From: Enterobacter sp. RHBSTW-00994
GTDB lineage: Bacteria; Pseudomonadota; Gammaproteobacteria; Enterobacterales; Enterobacteriaceae
Direction: 5' to 3'
DNA length: 64,000 nucleotides
Assembly (NCBI RefSeq): GCF_013782625.1
Contig: NZ_CP056199.1
Location: 4,172,588 to 4,236,587 of the forward strand
Shown here: positions 51,394 to 61,950 of the stretch, one piece after another
Position numbering within the stretch: the stretch's first letter is position 1
Layout of the letters: every line of letters begins with the position of its first letter
Position numbers and translations under genes: made by a program
Notes under the pieces: generated by a model
What the model was told of the DNA's origin: nothing
Database searches by the model: none
What the model saw: the letters and a program-made list of their open reading frames with translations, nothing else

Positions 51394-51911
51394 GGCTCAC
51401 CTACTGAAGTGTGTTTACTTTCCGGCGGGGTTTTCAACCCAGCCTCTACAAAGTCCGCCAGTTGCAGCAGTACCACGCGCAGCGCTTTTGGCATCTGCTC
51501 CAGCTCAATGGCATCCATCAAATTTTTGACGTACAGGCCCAACTCGGTATCACCTTCAATGACCAGACGGCGCTGGAAAAAAAGGGTATCCGGGTCCTGT
51601 TTACGTGCGGCGATCATCAACAGATCGCTGGCGTCAGCACTGAAGCTGACATCCGCCTCAGCCGATTCTCGTACAACAAGCTGGTCATTTTCTACCGAGG
51701 TAAACCAACGTAGCCCGATATCACGGACTTCAATACTCAACCAGCGGCCTTCCAGAAACTCCAGTTCGCCGTCCTGCAGCGCCTGACGGAATTGCCAGCT
51801 CAGTACTTGCTCCAGCACCTGACGTTTAAGTGCGAACGGCGTCAGTTTTACCGGTACGCTCAGCATTGATGGACCAAATTGTACGAAACGTGAACGCAGT
51901 TTATCCAGCAC
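51387..51911 (-). CDS. ubiT: Ubiquinone biosynthesis accessory protein UbiT (SCP2 domain)
   Basis: SCP2-domain lipid-binding protein (formerly YhbT) that works with UbiU-UbiV in O2-independent ubiquinone synthesis, likely binding the hydrophobic intermediates. 174 residues, the E. coli length, starting with GTG at 51911. The SCP2 fold spans about 35-150, with RWLSIEVRDIGLRW and GDTELGLYVKNLMDAIE. It is divergent from ubiU over a 220-bp control region. Confidence 0.94.
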   Translation of the reverse strand: MLDKLRSRFVQFGPSMLSVPVKLTPFALKRQVLEQVLSWQFRQALQDGELEFLEGRWLSIEVRDIGLRWFTSVENDQLVVRESAEADVSFSADASDLLMIAARKQDPDTLFFQRRLVIEGDTELGLYVKNLMDAIELEQMPKALRVVLLQLADFVEAGLKTPPESKHTSVGEPC

Positions 51912-52035
51912 GAGCTTTACTCCCTGATATCTATAGTCCTGTTATTTTGCCATATCCAGAAACCAACATAGCGGCGTAAATCAACAAACCGTTGTCGGGT
52001 ATAACGCATTATTGGTGTCATCAATACGCCATTAG

Positions 52036-52049
52036 CTGCCTTAAATCAA
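52036..52049. promoter_or_regulatory. Possible FNR site between ubiT and ubiU
   Basis: CTGCC-TTAA-ATCAA matches seven of ten positions of the FNR consensus TTGAT-N4-ATCAA; one half is perfect. It lies 83 bases before ubiU. FNR-dependent anaerobic expression of ubiUV is known in E. coli; this particular site is inferred. Confidence 0.4.
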
Positions 52050-52131
52050 AAATTGTCGCGTATAGGTTAATTAAAATCCCCGTTCGTTAACAATTTTACG
52101 ATCGCTGAGATCGACTACACCAGGATAAATT

Positions 52132-53127
52132 ATGGAGCTGCTCTGCCCAGCCGGAAACCTTCCGGCGCTTAAGGCGGCCATCGAAAATGGGGCCGATGCG
52201 GTCTATATCGGGCTGAAAGATGATACCAACGCCCGCCATTTTGCTGGCCTCAACTTTACGGAGAAGAAGCTCCAGGAAGCCGTCAACTTCGTACACCAGC
52301 ATAAGCGCAAGCTGCATATCGCGATCAACACCTTTGCCCATCCTGATGGCTACGCCCGCTGGCAGCGCGCAGTGGATATGGCGGCACAATTGGGTGCTGA
52401 TGCGCTAATTCTGGCTGACCTCGCCATGCTTGAGTATGCCGCAGAACGCTACCCGCATATTGAGCGCCACGTCTCTGTTCAGGCCTCTGCGACCAACGAA
52501 GAAGCCGTTCGTTTTTACCACCGTCATTTTGACGTTGCCCGTGTAGTGTTACCCCGCGTGCTCTCTATTCATCAGGTTAAGCAACTCGCACGTGTCTCGC
52601 CAGTTCCACTGGAAGTTTTTGCGTTTGGCAGCCTGTGCATTATGGCTGAGGGACGTTGCTATCTCTCCTCGTATTTGACCGGGGAATCGCCGAATACTGT
52701 CGGTGCATGTTCCCCTGCTCGTTTTGTTCGCTGGCAGCAAACCCCTCAGGGGCTGGAGTCACGCCTGAACGAAGTGCTGATCGATCGCTATCAGGATGGC
52801 GAAAACGCAGGCTATCCAACGTTGTGCAAAGGCCGCTATAAAGTTGACGGTGAGCGCTACCATGCACTGGAAGAACCCACCAGCCTTAATACCCTGGAGC
52901 TACTGCCAGAGTTGCTGGCCGCGAATATTGCGTCGGTGAAAATCGAAGGTCGCCAGCGCAGCCCAGCCTACGTCAGCCAGGTGGCAAAAGTCTGGCGTCA
53001 GGCCATCGACCGCTGTATGAGCGACCCGCAAAACTATGCGCCGCAGTCCGCCTGGATGGATACCCTCGGATCAATGTCCGAAGGCACGCAAACCACGCTC
53101 GGCGCGTATCACCGTAAATGGCAGTGA
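52132..53127 (+). CDS. ubiU: O2-independent ubiquinone hydroxylation protein UbiU
   Basis: U32-family protein (formerly YhbU) that forms a heterodimer with UbiV and hydroxylates ubiquinone precursors without oxygen, using prephenate as hydroxyl donor. 331 residues. All four cysteines that ligate the 4Fe-4S cluster in E. coli are present at the same positions: C169, C176, C193 and C232. It begins MELLCPAGNLPALKAA. It is separated from ubiV by seven bases. Confidence 0.96.
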   Translation: MELLCPAGNLPALKAAIENGADAVYIGLKDDTNARHFAGLNFTEKKLQEAVNFVHQHKRKLHIAINTFAHPDGYARWQRAVDMAAQLGADALILADLAMLEYAAERYPHIERHVSVQASATNEEAVRFYHRHFDVARVVLPRVLSIHQVKQLARVSPVPLEVFAFGSLCIMAEGRCYLSSYLTGESPNTVGACSPARFVRWQQTPQGLESRLNEVLIDRYQDGENAGYPTLCKGRYKVDGERYHALEEPTSLNTLELLPELLAANIASVKIEGRQRSPAYVSQVAKVWRQAIDRCMSDPQNYAPQSAWMDTLGSMSEGTQTTLGAYHRKWQ

Positions 53128-53134
53128 GAAGACC

Positions 53135-54013
53135 ATGAAATATTCATTAGGGCCAGTACTTTACTACTGGTCAAAAGAAACGCTGGAAGATTTCTACCAG
53201 CAGGCTGCAACCAGCAGTGCCGATGTGATTTATCTCGGGGAAGCCGTGTGCAGCAAACGCCGGGCCACTAAAGTGGGTGATTGGCTGGATATGGCGAAAA
53301 GTCTGGCAAGTAGCGGCAAGCAGGTGGTGCTCTCCACGCTGGCCCTGGTTCAAGCCTCATCCGAACTGGGTGAACTCAAACGTTATGTGGAGAACGGAGA
53401 GTTCCTGCTGGAAGCCAGCGACCTGGGTGTCGTGAATATGTGCGCAGAACGCAACCTGCCATTCGTCGCCGGGCATGCACTGAACTGCTATAACGCCGTC
53501 ACGCTGAAGCTGTTGCTCAAACAAGGTATGACTCGCTGGTGCATGCCTGTCGAGTTGTCACGTGACTGGCTGGTGAACTTGCTCAATCAGTGCGAAGAGC
53601 TTGGGATCCGCAATCAGTTTGAAGTCGAGGTGCTGAGCTACGGTCATCTGCCATTAGCCTACTCTGCACGCTGCTTTACTGCCCGCTCAGAGGACCGCCC
53701 TAAAGACGAATGCGAAACCTGCTGCATCAAATACCCGAATGGTCGCAATGTGCTGTCACAAGAAAACCAGCAGGTGTTTGTCCTGAATGGTATTCAGACC
53801 ATGAGTGGCTATGTCTATAACCTCGGCAACGAGCTGACCTCAATGAAAGGGCTGGTTGATATAGTGCGTTTGTCCCCGCTTGGAACCGAATCTTTCGCCA
53901 TGATGGATGCCTTCCGCGCCAATGAAAATGGGACATCACCGCTACCGCTCACCGCCAACAGCGACTGCAACGGTTACTGGAAACGTCTCGCTGGCCTGGA
54001 GCTTCAGGCGTAA
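53135..54013 (+). CDS. ubiV: O2-independent ubiquinone hydroxylation protein UbiV
   Basis: Partner of UbiU (formerly YhbV). The ATG at 53135 gives 292 residues, the E. coli length; a longer in-frame start lies inside ubiU and is rejected. The cluster-binding cysteines known in E. coli, C39, C180, C193 and C197, are all present, the last two in CETCCIKYP. An ERIC element begins immediately after the stop codon. Confidence 0.96.
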   Translation: MKYSLGPVLYYWSKETLEDFYQQAATSSADVIYLGEAVCSKRRATKVGDWLDMAKSLASSGKQVVLSTLALVQASSELGELKRYVENGEFLLEASDLGVVNMCAERNLPFVAGHALNCYNAVTLKLLLKQGMTRWCMPVELSRDWLVNLLNQCEELGIRNQFEVEVLSYGHLPLAYSARCFTARSEDRPKDECETCCIKYPNGRNVLSQENQQVFVLNGIQTMSGYVYNLGNELTSMKGLVDIVRLSPLGTESFAMMDAFRANENGTSPLPLTANSDCNGYWKRLAGLELQA

Positions 54014-54126
54014 ATGTAAGTTGTATCAAGGCGGCAAGTCTTAGAATCCCCAGGTTCTTACTCAAGTAAGTGACTGGGGTGAACAAGTGCAGCCAACACG
54101 GAGGCAGCTTGAAGGGTGCTGTGTAA
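54014..54126. repeat. ERIC (enterobacterial repetitive intergenic consensus) element
   Basis: About 112 bases with the ERIC core: GAATCCCCAGG (54044-54054), CAAGTAAGTGACTGGGGTGA (54063-54082) and GCAGCTTGAAGGG (54104-54116). The central inverted repeat CCCCAG/CTGGGG is at 54048-54053 and 54074-54079. It starts right after the ubiV stop, so it is transcribed with ubiUV and may fold into a long hairpin. Confidence 0.88.
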
Positions 54127-54201
54127 AAGCTCACTTTGTTAACAACGGTTAGTAATTTTTAATGCACTATTAAAATATTACCGTCGACAAAGTGAGCTGT
54201 T

Positions 54202-55209
54202 ATGACTGATAAATCCATTCCGTTCTCGGTGCTCGATCTTGCGCCGATCCCTGAAGGCTCTTCAGCCAGGGAAGCCTTCTCGCATTCTCTTGATCTTGCC
54301 CAGCTTGCCGAAAAGCGTGGGTTTCATCGCTACTGGCTGGCAGAGCATCACAATATGGTCGGGATCGCCAGTGCAGCAACGTCTGTACTGATTGGGTATC
54401 TGGCCGCAAACACCACAACGCTGCGCCTGGGGTCAGGCGGTGTAATGCTGCCAAACCATTCTCCTCTGGTGATTGCCGAACAGTTTGGCACGCTGAATAC
54501 CCTCTATCCTGGACGTATCGACCTGGGACTGGGCCGAGCACCAGGCAGCGATCAGCCGACGATGCGTGCGTTACGTCGCCACATGAGCGGCGATATTGAT
54601 AACTTCCCGCGTGATGTCGCCGAACTGGTGGACTGGTTCGACGCGCGCGATCCTAATCCTCATGTTCGCCCTGTTCCGGGATATGGTGAGAAGCTCCCTG
54701 TATGGCTGCTCGGCTCAAGCCTCTACGGTGCGCAACTGGCAGCCCAACTCGGCCTGCCATTTGCCTTCGCCTCGCACTTCGCCCCTGATATGCTGCACCA
54801 GGCATTGCATCTCTACCGAACGAACTTTAAACCTTCTGAGCGGCTGGAAAAACCGTATGCGATGGTGTGTATCAATATCATTGCTGCGGACAGCAATCGC
54901 GATGCTGAATTCCTCTTTACCTCAATGCAGCAGGCATTTACGAAATTACGCCGCGGTGAAACCGGCCAGCTACCACCACCGGTAGAAAACATGCATCAGC
55001 TGTGGTCTGCTTCAGAGCAATACGGTGTGCAGCAGGCTCTGAGCATGTCTTTGGTTGGGGACAAAGCGAAGGTGCGACACGGGCTGGAAGCTGTGCTACG
55101 GGAAACCCAGGCTGATGAGATTATGGTTAATGGGCAGATTTTCGATCACCAGGCACGTTTGCACTCGTTTGAGCTGGCGATGCAGGTGAAAGAGGAGTTG
55201 GTGGGATAG
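54202..55209 (+). CDS. yhbW: Luciferase-like monooxygenase YhbW
   Basis: 335-residue flavin-dependent luciferase-like protein, the E. coli length. Conserved features: [19 protein letters not shown] near 8-26, [20 protein letters not shown] near 48-67 and [16 protein letters not shown] near 80-95. Substrate unknown. The ATG at 54202 follows GTGAGC. It has its own upstream region of about 75 bases after the ERIC element, rich in A and T. Confidence 0.93.
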   Translation: MTDKSIPFSVLDLAPIPEGSSAREAFSHSLDLAQLAEKRGFHRYWLAEHHNMVGIASAATSVLIGYLAANTTTLRLGSGGVMLPNHSPLVIAEQFGTLNTLYPGRIDLGLGRAPGSDQPTMRALRRHMSGDIDNFPRDVAELVDWFDARDPNPHVRPVPGYGEKLPVWLLGSSLYGAQLAAQLGLPFAFASHFAPDMLHQALHLYRTNFKPSERLEKPYAMVCINIIAADSNRDAEFLFTSMQQAFTKLRRGETGQLPPPVENMHQLWSASEQYGVQQALSMSLVGDKAKVRHGLEAVLRETQADEIMVNGQIFDHQARLHSFELAMQVKEELVG

Positions 55210-55218
55210 TGTGTTTTT

Positions 55219-55287
55219 GCCGGATAGTGGCTTCGCCTTATCCGGCCTGTTCGCTCCCTGTAGGCCCGGTAAGCATAGCCACCGGGC
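55219..55287. repeat. BIME-like pair of REP palindromes
   Basis: First REP: GCCGGATA (55219-55226) with TATCCGGC (55239-55246). Second: GCCCGGT (55264-55270) with ACCGGGC (55281-55287). They lie between convergent yhbW and mtr and fill almost the whole gap. Confidence 0.85.
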
Positions 55288-55294
55288 ATTACGT

Positions 55295-56539
55295 TTACTG
55301 ATACACAGGCAGCAGATTAAAGCTCGACAGGACATGTACCAGCGCGTTGCCGACACCAAAGACCAGAATCAGTGCAATCATGGGTTTTCCCCCCCAGACA
55401 CGGAATGTTGGGCTGCCGAAGCGTTTACGTGATTTGCGAGCCAGCAGCGCCGGAACAATTGCCGCCCAGATGGTTGCCGCCAACCCTGCATAACCGATGG
55501 CATACAGGAAACCGTTCGGCCACAGCAGGCCACCAATAATCGGTGGCAGGAAAGTCAGGAGGGCGGTTTTCAGACGCCCCATCGCTGAATCATCAAAACC
55601 AAACAGATCCGCCAGGTAATCAAACAGGCCCAGTGTGACTCCGAGGAAGGAGCTGGCAACAGCGAAGTTAGAGAACACCACCAACAGCAGATCCAGACTG
55701 CGACTATTCAGGACACCACTTAGCGCTTGTACCAGAACATCAATATTGCCACCTTTCTGCGCAATACCAATAAACTCAGGGCGCGGAATGTTCCCCATCG
55801 TCCCCAACAACCAGATAACGTACAACCCCAGAGCCAGAAGCGTGCCGTAGACCAGACACTTCACAATGGTACGCGGATCTTTACCATAGTATTTCATCAG
55901 GCTAGGAACGTTGCCGTGGTAGCCAAATGAAGCCAGACAAAATGGCAGGGTCATTAGCAGATATGGCGTGTAAGAGGCATCACTCTCCGCGACGTTAAAC
56001 AGTGTCGCCGGTGTAACGTGTCCCAGAAGGCTGCCGAATGTCAGGAAAAAGGTGATGACCTTCGCCCCCAGCACAATCGCCGTCATCCGGCTGACAGCCT
56101 TAGTACTCATCCAGACAATAAATGCCACACCAAGCGCAAATACCAGTCCCGCCAGGCGCGCCGGTACATTCAATGACATCTCAGAAAACGTGTGGTGCAG
56201 AATCGAGCCGCTGGCAGAGATATAGGCGTAAGTCAGGATATAGAGCACGAACGCGATAGAGATGCCATTCACCATATTCCAGCGTTTTCCCAGTAGATCC
56301 TTCGTGATGGTGTCAAAGCTCGAACCTATCCGGTAGTTCAGGTTAGCTTCCAGGATCATCAACCCGGAGTGCAGCATGCAGAACCAGGTAAAAACGAGCG
56401 CAGCCAGCGACCAGAAGAACCACGCACCGGACATAACCACAGGCAGAGAGAACATCCCTGCGCCAATGATCGTACCGCCGATGATCACCACGCCGCCAAG
56501 TAGCGAAGGTGATGTTTGTGTGGTGGTTAGTGTCGCCAT
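55295..56539 (-). CDS. mtr: Tryptophan-specific permease Mtr
   Basis: High-affinity L-tryptophan:H+ symporter of the HAAAP family, 414 residues, the E. coli length, with 11 predicted helices. The family signature [20 protein letters not shown] opens the first helix (about 15-34). E. coli mtr is repressed by TrpR and activated by TyrR; a TrpR-like palindrome lies 52 bases upstream here. AAGG six bases before the ATG is the likely ribosome site. Confidence 0.96.
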   Translation of the reverse strand: MATLTTTQTSPSLLGGVVIIGGTIIGAGMFSLPVVMSGAWFFWSLAALVFTWFCMLHSGLMILEANLNYRIGSSFDTITKDLLGKRWNMVNGISIAFVLYILTYAYISASGSILHHTFSEMSLNVPARLAGLVFALGVAFIVWMSTKAVSRMTAIVLGAKVITFFLTFGSLLGHVTPATLFNVAESDASYTPYLLMTLPFCLASFGYHGNVPSLMKYYGKDPRTIVKCLVYGTLLALGLYVIWLLGTMGNIPRPEFIGIAQKGGNIDVLVQALSGVLNSRSLDLLLVVFSNFAVASSFLGVTLGLFDYLADLFGFDDSAMGRLKTALLTFLPPIIGGLLWPNGFLYAIGYAGLAATIWAAIVPALLARKSRKRFGSPTFRVWGGKPMIALILVFGVGNALVHVLSSFNLLPVYQ

Positions 56540-56590
56540 ACAGCCTTATCTCCAGTTAAATATTTCGGTACTGCACGTTAATGCGCTGCA

Positions 56591-56604
56591 CTGTACCAGT
56601 ACAG
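56591..56604 (-). promoter_or_regulatory. TrpR-like operator of mtr
   Basis: CTGTACCAGTACAG, an almost perfect palindrome of GTAC half-sites like those of TrpR operators. A TTGTAC hexamer (minus strand, 56612-56607) lies next to it. Position and context fit Trp-dependent repression of mtr. Confidence 0.6.
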
Positions 56605-56618
56605 GAGTACAAAGGGAA

Positions 56619-56650
56619 TAAAAAAAGCCCCGATCGCAAGTACCGGGGCT
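56619..56650 (-). terminator. Intrinsic terminator of deaD
   Basis: On the minus strand AGCCCCG (56650-56644), loop, CGGGGCT (56632-56626), then a T-run (plus-strand A at 56620-56626). It lies 34 bases after the deaD stop. Confidence 0.9.
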
Positions 56651-56683
56651 GTATATTTTACTTTACGTTATTAAACGTAAGGC

Positions 56684-58618
56684 TTACGCGTCACCGAAAC
56701 GGCGACGGCTGGAACCTTCTTCACGACGTGGGCCACGGTTTTCACGACGTTCGCCGCTGAAGCGACCAGCACCTGGTGCAGAACCTTCACGACGAGGACC
56801 ACGACCGCCTTCACGACGTTCACCGCCGCCGAAGCTACGACGCTCACCGGCAGGACGATCGCCACCACGACGCTCGCCACCACGATCAGAACGCGGCTGG
56901 GCATCGCCCATCAGCTGCATGTTCATTGGCTTGTTCAGGATGCGGGTACGAGTAAAGTGCTGCAGAACTTCGCCCGGCATGCCTTTTGGCAGCTCGATAG
57001 TGGAGTGAGTACCGAATAGCTTGATGTTACCGATGTAACGGCTGCTGATGTCACCTTCGTTAGCAATAGCACCAACAATATGACGAACTTCAACACCATC
57101 ATCACGGCCCACTTCAATACGGTACAATTCCATTTCGCCAGCGTCACGACGCTCGCGACGTGGACGGTCTTCACCACCACGCTCTGGACGGTCACCACGT
57201 GGACCACGATCATTGCGGTCATTACGATCGCCACGGCGCTCGAAACGGTCGTCACGGTCACGGAACTCACGCTTAGGACGCATCGGTGCATCAGGCGGTA
57301 CGATCAGAGTACGTTCACCCTGCGCCATTTTCAGCAATGCTGCAGCCAGCGTTTCGATATCCAGTTCTTCGCCTTCTGCGGTTGGCTGAATTTGCGCCAG
57401 CAGAGCACGGTACTGATCCAGATCGCTGCTTTCCAGCTGTTGCTGTACTTTAGCCGCAAATTTTTCCAGGCGACGTTTGCCCAACAGTTCTGCATTTGGC
57501 AGATCGGCCTCTGGAATGGTCAACTTCATAGTACGTTCGATATTACGCAGCAGACGACGTTCGCGGTTCTCAACGAACAGCAACGCACGACCCGCACGAC
57601 CCGCACGACCGGTACGACCGATACGGTGAACGTAAGACTCAGAGTCCATTGGGATATCGTAGTTTACAACCAGGCTGATACGTTCAACGTCCAGACCACG
57701 TGCTGCCACGTCAGTTGCAATCAGGATATCCAGACGACCGTCTTTCAGACGTTCCAGAGTCTGCTCGCGCAGTGCCTGGTTCATATCGCCGTTCAGTGCT
57801 GCGCTGTTGTAGCCGCTACGTTCCAGAGCTTCAGCCACTTCCAGGGTCGCGTTTTTGGTACGAACGAAGATAATCGCCGCATCAAAATCTTCTGCTTCCA
57901 GGAAACGTACCAGCGCTTCATTTTTACGCATGCCGTAAACAGACCAGTAGCTCTGGCTGATGTCCGGGCGAGTCGTAACGCTGGACTGGATACGCACTTC
58001 CTGCGGATCTTTCATGAAACGACGGGTAATACGACGGATCGCTTCTGGCATGGTGGCAGAGAACAGAGCGGTCTGATGACCTTCCGGGATCTGCGCCATA
58101 ATAGTTTCTACGTCTTCGATGAAGCCCATGCGGAGCATTTCGTCAGCTTCATCCAGCACCAGACCGCTCAGTTTAGAGAGATCCAGAGTACCACGCTTCA
58201 GGTGATCCAGCAGACGGCCCGGCGTACCGACAACAATCTGTGGGCCCTGGCGCAGGGCGCGTAACTGCACGTCATAACGCTGGCCGCCGTACAGAGCAAC
58301 CACGTTCACGCCGCGCATGTGTTTAGAGAATTCAGTCATTGCTTCCGCTACCTGAACAGCCAGTTCACGGGTCGGAGCAAGTACGAGGATCTGCGGTGCA
58401 CGCAGGTCCGGATCAATGTTGTTCAGCAGCGGCAGCGAGAACGCTGCAGTTTTGCCGCTACCAGTCTGGGCCATGCCCAGCACGTCACGACCAGCGAGTA
58501 AATGCGGGATGCATTCAGCCTGGATCGGAGATGGTTTTTCGTAACCCAGATCGTTAAGGGATTCAAGGATAGGAGCCTTCAGGCCCAGATCTGCAAAAGT
58601 GGTTTCGAATTCAGCCAT
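56684..58618 (-). CDS. deaD: DEAD-box ATP-dependent RNA helicase DeaD (CsdA)
   Basis: Cold-shock RNA helicase acting in ribosome assembly, translation initiation and mRNA decay. The ATG at 58618 gives 644 residues starting [13 protein letters not shown]; upstream in-frame codons overlap yrbN. Motifs in order: Q motif with [13 protein letters not shown] (Walker A), APTRELA, TPGR, DEAD, SAT, RGLD and [10 protein letters not shown]. After an RNA-binding domain (about 480-560), the tail is a low-complexity Arg/Gly/Glu region with repeated GGERR-type units, longer than in E. coli (629 residues in total). The cold-shock leader upstream was not examined in detail. Confidence 0.97.
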   Translation of the reverse strand: MAEFETTFADLGLKAPILESLNDLGYEKPSPIQAECIPHLLAGRDVLGMAQTGSGKTAAFSLPLLNNIDPDLRAPQILVLAPTRELAVQVAEAMTEFSKHMRGVNVVALYGGQRYDVQLRALRQGPQIVVGTPGRLLDHLKRGTLDLSKLSGLVLDEADEMLRMGFIEDVETIMAQIPEGHQTALFSATMPEAIRRITRRFMKDPQEVRIQSSVTTRPDISQSYWSVYGMRKNEALVRFLEAEDFDAAIIFVRTKNATLEVAEALERSGYNSAALNGDMNQALREQTLERLKDGRLDILIATDVAARGLDVERISLVVNYDIPMDSESYVHRIGRTGRAGRAGRALLFVENRERRLLRNIERTMKLTIPEADLPNAELLGKRRLEKFAAKVQQQLESSDLDQYRALLAQIQPTAEGEELDIETLAAALLKMAQGERTLIVPPDAPMRPKREFRDRDDRFERRGDRNDRNDRGPRGDRPERGGEDRPRRERRDAGEMELYRIEVGRDDGVEVRHIVGAIANEGDISSRYIGNIKLFGTHSTIELPKGMPGEVLQHFTRTRILNKPMNMQLMGDAQPRSDRGGERRGGDRPAGERRSFGGGERREGGRGPRREGSAPGAGRFSGERRENRGPRREEGSSRRRFGDA

Positions 58619-58691
58619 GTAGTACAAGTGCCTCGATATTAATGGCGGCCAGTCTACATAACTCGTCGTGAAAATGATTAGCAATTTTCAT
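58611..58691 (-). CDS. yrbN: Small protein YrbN
   Basis: A 26-codon frame starting ATG at 58691 ([20 protein letters not shown], then six more residues ending HG) that matches the E. coli small protein YrbN nearly throughout. Its TGA stop overlaps the deaD start: ATGGCTGA contains both. Translation of yrbN therefore probably couples to deaD. No strong ribosome site is seen before it. Function unknown; it could be a translated leader peptide. Confidence 0.85.
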   Translation of the reverse strand: MKIANHFHDELCRLAAINIEALVLHG

Positions 58692-58798
58692 TGAAAAGTG
58701 TGAACCGGCTCAAAGTAGGTGTATTGACGAACAACAACGCCCTCACCAGTGAAGGTGATGGCAATCAAAAGATTACGGGCTGATGTTTATGTCGTCAG

Positions 58799-59683
58799 CT
58801 ATTGCTGGTCCGATTCTGCCAGGTCGTCTTGCTCCTGGCCCAAGAGCGATAATTCCAACAATGCATAACGGTGCTCAACGAAGTTGTGTACGTTGTTAGC
58901 AACCGCTAATTTGAACAGTGCCGTGGCGCTGTCCTTATCCCCCAGACTTAGGTAGTACTTACCTAAATAGAAGTTGGTTTCACTGAGATGCTCAGCGAGC
59001 GAGGTGTTATCCGTTGCGTCCGCCTTGAGGCGTTCCATCAGCGTTGCTTCGCTAATGTTGCCCAGGTAGAACTCGACAATGTTCCATCCCCACTGTTCCT
59101 TATCCGATTTCTCGAAGCGTTGTTTTAACGCATCTTTGGCCTGCTTTTCATCGAGCTTTCGCTCAGCGATGTAAAGCCACAGGCTACGGAAAGGATCATT
59201 AGGATCGTCATGATAAAACGCCAGCAGATCATCTTGCGCTAACTTATCACGACCGCCGTAATACAATGCGATACCGCGATTCAAGTGCGCGTAGTTGTAA
59301 GTTGGATCAAGCTCAAGTACAGAATCAAACGCTTCATAGGCAGCATCAAAATTGCCTGCCTGCGTTAAATATATGCCTAAGTAATTGAATACTTCTGGCA
59401 TATCAGGTCGGATTGCAAGCGCTTGTGAAAAATCATTACGCGCTAATGCCCTCAGACCGAGACTATCATACAACACTCCGCGCTCATATAAAAGCTGTGC
59501 GCGTTCGTCATCGGTTAAAGCCCGACTGGCAAGAATTTGTTCCATGCGTGCCAGAATCACTTCCTGCTGCAAAGTCGGTTGCAATGGCACTGCGAGGACT
59601 TCGCTCTTACGCCAGGCAGAGTTGCTGCATCCTGCCAGCGTTAAAGCTGTCGCAACGAAACACCAGCGCAAAAAAGGCTTCAT
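58799..59683 (-). CDS. nlpI: Outer membrane lipoprotein NlpI (TPR protein)
   Basis: TPR lipoprotein that acts as adaptor for the protease Prc and for peptidoglycan hydrolases such as MepS. The ATG at 59683 follows GGGAG and gives 294 residues, the E. coli length. Lipobox LAGC with acylated C19; about five TPR helices pairs from 60 to 200 (for example [19 protein letters not shown] and [20 protein letters not shown]). It lies downstream of pnp, and yrbN-deaD follow on the same strand. Confidence 0.96.
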   Translation of the reverse strand: MKPFLRWCFVATALTLAGCSNSAWRKSEVLAVPLQPTLQQEVILARMEQILASRALTDDERAQLLYERGVLYDSLGLRALARNDFSQALAIRPDMPEVFNYLGIYLTQAGNFDAAYEAFDSVLELDPTYNYAHLNRGIALYYGGRDKLAQDDLLAFYHDDPNDPFRSLWLYIAERKLDEKQAKDALKQRFEKSDKEQWGWNIVEFYLGNISEATLMERLKADATDNTSLAEHLSETNFYLGKYYLSLGDKDSATALFKLAVANNVHNFVEHRYALLELSLLGQEQDDLAESDQQ

Positions 59684-59757
59684 TTCCCACTCCCGAAGAC
59701 AACTATTGGATGAACGTCCTGTCCCCCGGCGGCTCAACAAGGCGTCCTGCCTGATAA

Positions 59758-59781
59758 TAAGCCCTCCGCAAAGCGGAGGGC
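59758..59781 (-). terminator. Hairpin terminator after pnp
   Basis: GCCCTCCGC (59761-59769), loop AAA, GCGGAGGGC (59773-59781). On the minus strand it is followed by TTATTATC, a weak T-rich tail, so some readthrough into nlpI is likely. Confidence 0.7.
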
Positions 59782-59792
59782 AAATGGCAACC

Positions 59793-61928
59793 TTACTCGC
59801 CCTGTTCTGCGGCCGGAGCTTCCGGCGCGGCAGCAGGCTGAGACTGCTCGGTCGCTTCTTTAATGCTTAAACGAATACGGCCCTGGCGGTCAACTTCCAG
59901 AACTTTAACCGGTACTTCCTGACCCATCTGCAGGTAATCAGTCACTTTCTCAACACGCTTATCAGCGATCTGAGAGATGTGAACCAGACCTTCTTTACCA
60001 CCACCGATGGCAACGAATGCACCAAAGTCAACGATACGGGTCACTTTACCGCTGTAGATACGGCCCACTTCGATTTCTGCTGTAATCTCTTCGATACGAC
60101 GAATAGCAAATTTCGCTTTCTCGCCGTCGGTTGCTGCGATTTTCACAGTACCGTCATCTTCGATTTCGATAGTGGTTCCCGTTTCTTCGGTCAGAGCACG
60201 GATAACAGAACCGCCTTTACCGATAACATCTTTGATCTTATCTGGGCTGATCTTGATCGTGTGAATACGCGGTGCGAACTGAGAAATGTCACCACGTGGC
60301 GCATTGATCGCCTGTTCCATCACGCCCAGGATGTGCAGACGTGCACCTTTAGCCTGGTTCAGAGCAACCTGCATGATCTCTTTGGTGATCCCTTCAATTT
60401 TGATATCCATCTGCAGGGCAGAGATACCTTCGCGGGAACCCGCAACTTTGAAGTCCATATCACCCAGGTGATCTTCGTCGCCCAGGATGTCAGACAGAAC
60501 GACAAAGTTGTCGCCTTCTTTCACCAGACCCATCGCGATACCTGCGACAGCGGCCTTGATAGGTACACCCGCATCCATCAGCGCCAGAGAAGCACCACAT
60601 ACGGAAGCCATAGAAGAAGAGCCGTTGGATTCGGTGATTTCAGAAACCACACGAACGGTGTACGGGAATTTGTCAGCATCCGGCATTACAGCCAGCACAC
60701 CGCGCTTCGCCAGACGACCGTGACCAATCTCACGACGCTTCGGCGAACCAACCATACCGGTTTCACCTACGGAGTACGGAGGGAAGTTGTAATGGAACAG
60801 GAAGCTGTCAGTACGCTCACCCATCAGTTCATCGATGTTCTGTGCGTCACGTGCCGTACCCAGTGTTGCTGTTACCAGCGCCTGAGTTTCACCACGGGTG
60901 AACAGTGCAGAACCGTGAGTACGTGGCAGAACGCCAGTACGAACATCCAGACCACGGATCATGTCCTTTTCACGACCATCAATACGTGGTGCGCCAGACA
61001 GCACGCGACTACGAACGACATTTTTCTCGATTGCGTGCAGGATTTCGCCCAGTTCGTTAGCGTCCAGGGCTTCGTCTTCAGCTACCAGCGTGGCGATAGT
61101 TTCAGACTTGATCACGTCAACCTGAGCATAACGCTCTTGTTTGTCGGTGATGCGGTAAGCGTCACTCAAACGAGACTCAGCCAGCGCAGCAACGCGCGCG
61201 TTCAGCGCTTCGTTTACCGCTTCAGGCTGCCAGTCCCAACGTGGTTTTCCAGCTTCTTTCACCAGATCGTTGATGTTCTGAATAACAACCTGCTGCTGGT
61301 CGTGACCAAATACCACAGCGCCCAGCATCTGATCTTCACTCAGCAGTTCAGCTTCAGATTCAACCATCAGAACCGCAGCTTCAGTACCGGCAACAACCAG
61401 GTCCAGCTTGCTTTCTTTCAGCTCTTCCTGAGTTGGGTTCAGTACGTACTGGTCGTTGATATAACCCACACGAGCAGCACCAATTGGGCCGTTGAATGGA
61501 ATACCGGACAGGGAAAGTGCAGCAGATGCACCAATCATAGCAACGATGTCTGGGTTAACCTGTGGGTTAACGGAAACAACGGTAGCAATAACCTGAACTT
61601 CGTTAACGAAGCCTTCCGGGAACAGCGGACGAACCGGGCGGTCAATCAGACGCGCAATCAGGGTTTCGCCTTCGCTTGGACGGCCTTCACGACGGAAGAA
61701 ACCACCCGGGATTTTACCGGCAGCATAAGTACGCTCTTGGTAGTTTACGGTCAGAGGGAAGAAGTCCTGACCTGGTTTTGCTTTTTTCTGGCCAACAACG
61801 GTAACGAATACCGCAGTGTCATCCATGCTCACCATAACGGCAGCAGTAGCCTGACGTGCCATCATGCCGGTTTCCAGCGTGACGGTATGCTGACCATACT
61901 GGAATTTACGAACGATCGGATTCAGCAA
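59793..61928 (-). CDS. pnp: Polyribonucleotide nucleotidyltransferase (PNPase)
   Basis: 3'-5' phosphorolytic exoribonuclease, part of the RNA degradosome. 711 residues, the E. coli length. It starts with TTG at 61928 after AAGGA, the same unusual start as in E. coli, which keeps translation low. Two RNase PH domains (about 5-215 and 310-545) flank a helical linker; a KH domain (about 553-612, with [11 protein letters not shown]) and an S1 domain (about 622-690) follow. The leader contains the hairpins used for RNase III and PNPase autoregulation. Confidence 0.97.
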   Translation of the reverse strand: MLNPIVRKFQYGQHTVTLETGMMARQATAAVMVSMDDTAVFVTVVGQKKAKPGQDFFPLTVNYQERTYAAGKIPGGFFRREGRPSEGETLIARLIDRPVRPLFPEGFVNEVQVIATVVSVNPQVNPDIVAMIGASAALSLSGIPFNGPIGAARVGYINDQYVLNPTQEELKESKLDLVVAGTEAAVLMVESEAELLSEDQMLGAVVFGHDQQQVVIQNINDLVKEAGKPRWDWQPEAVNEALNARVAALAESRLSDAYRITDKQERYAQVDVIKSETIATLVAEDEALDANELGEILHAIEKNVVRSRVLSGAPRIDGREKDMIRGLDVRTGVLPRTHGSALFTRGETQALVTATLGTARDAQNIDELMGERTDSFLFHYNFPPYSVGETGMVGSPKRREIGHGRLAKRGVLAVMPDADKFPYTVRVVSEITESNGSSSMASVCGASLALMDAGVPIKAAVAGIAMGLVKEGDNFVVLSDILGDEDHLGDMDFKVAGSREGISALQMDIKIEGITKEIMQVALNQAKGARLHILGVMEQAINAPRGDISQFAPRIHTIKISPDKIKDVIGKGGSVIRALTEETGTTIEIEDDGTVKIAATDGEKAKFAIRRIEEITAEIEVGRIYSGKVTRIVDFGAFVAIGGGKEGLVHISQIADKRVEKVTDYLQMGQEVPVKVLEVDRQGRIRLSIKEATEQSQPAAAPEAPAAEQGE

Positions 61929-61950
61929 AGTTCTGTCCTTTCTTAAATGT

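Noticed and set aside
56700-57280. Regularly repeated DNA that could look like a CRISPR or minisatellite array
   Set aside because: The repetition is in frame within the Arg/Gly-rich tail of DeaD; there are no constant repeats with unique spacers.
57080-58264. Plus-strand open frame of 394 codons opposite deaD
   Set aside because: Shadow of deaD codon usage; Thr/Gln/Phe-rich with no start signal.
59979-61946. Very long plus-strand open frame (655 codons) opposite pnp
   Set aside because: Antisense to a certain PNPase gene; composition is a low-complexity Thr/Asn/His/Phe mirror of pnp codons and matches no family I know.
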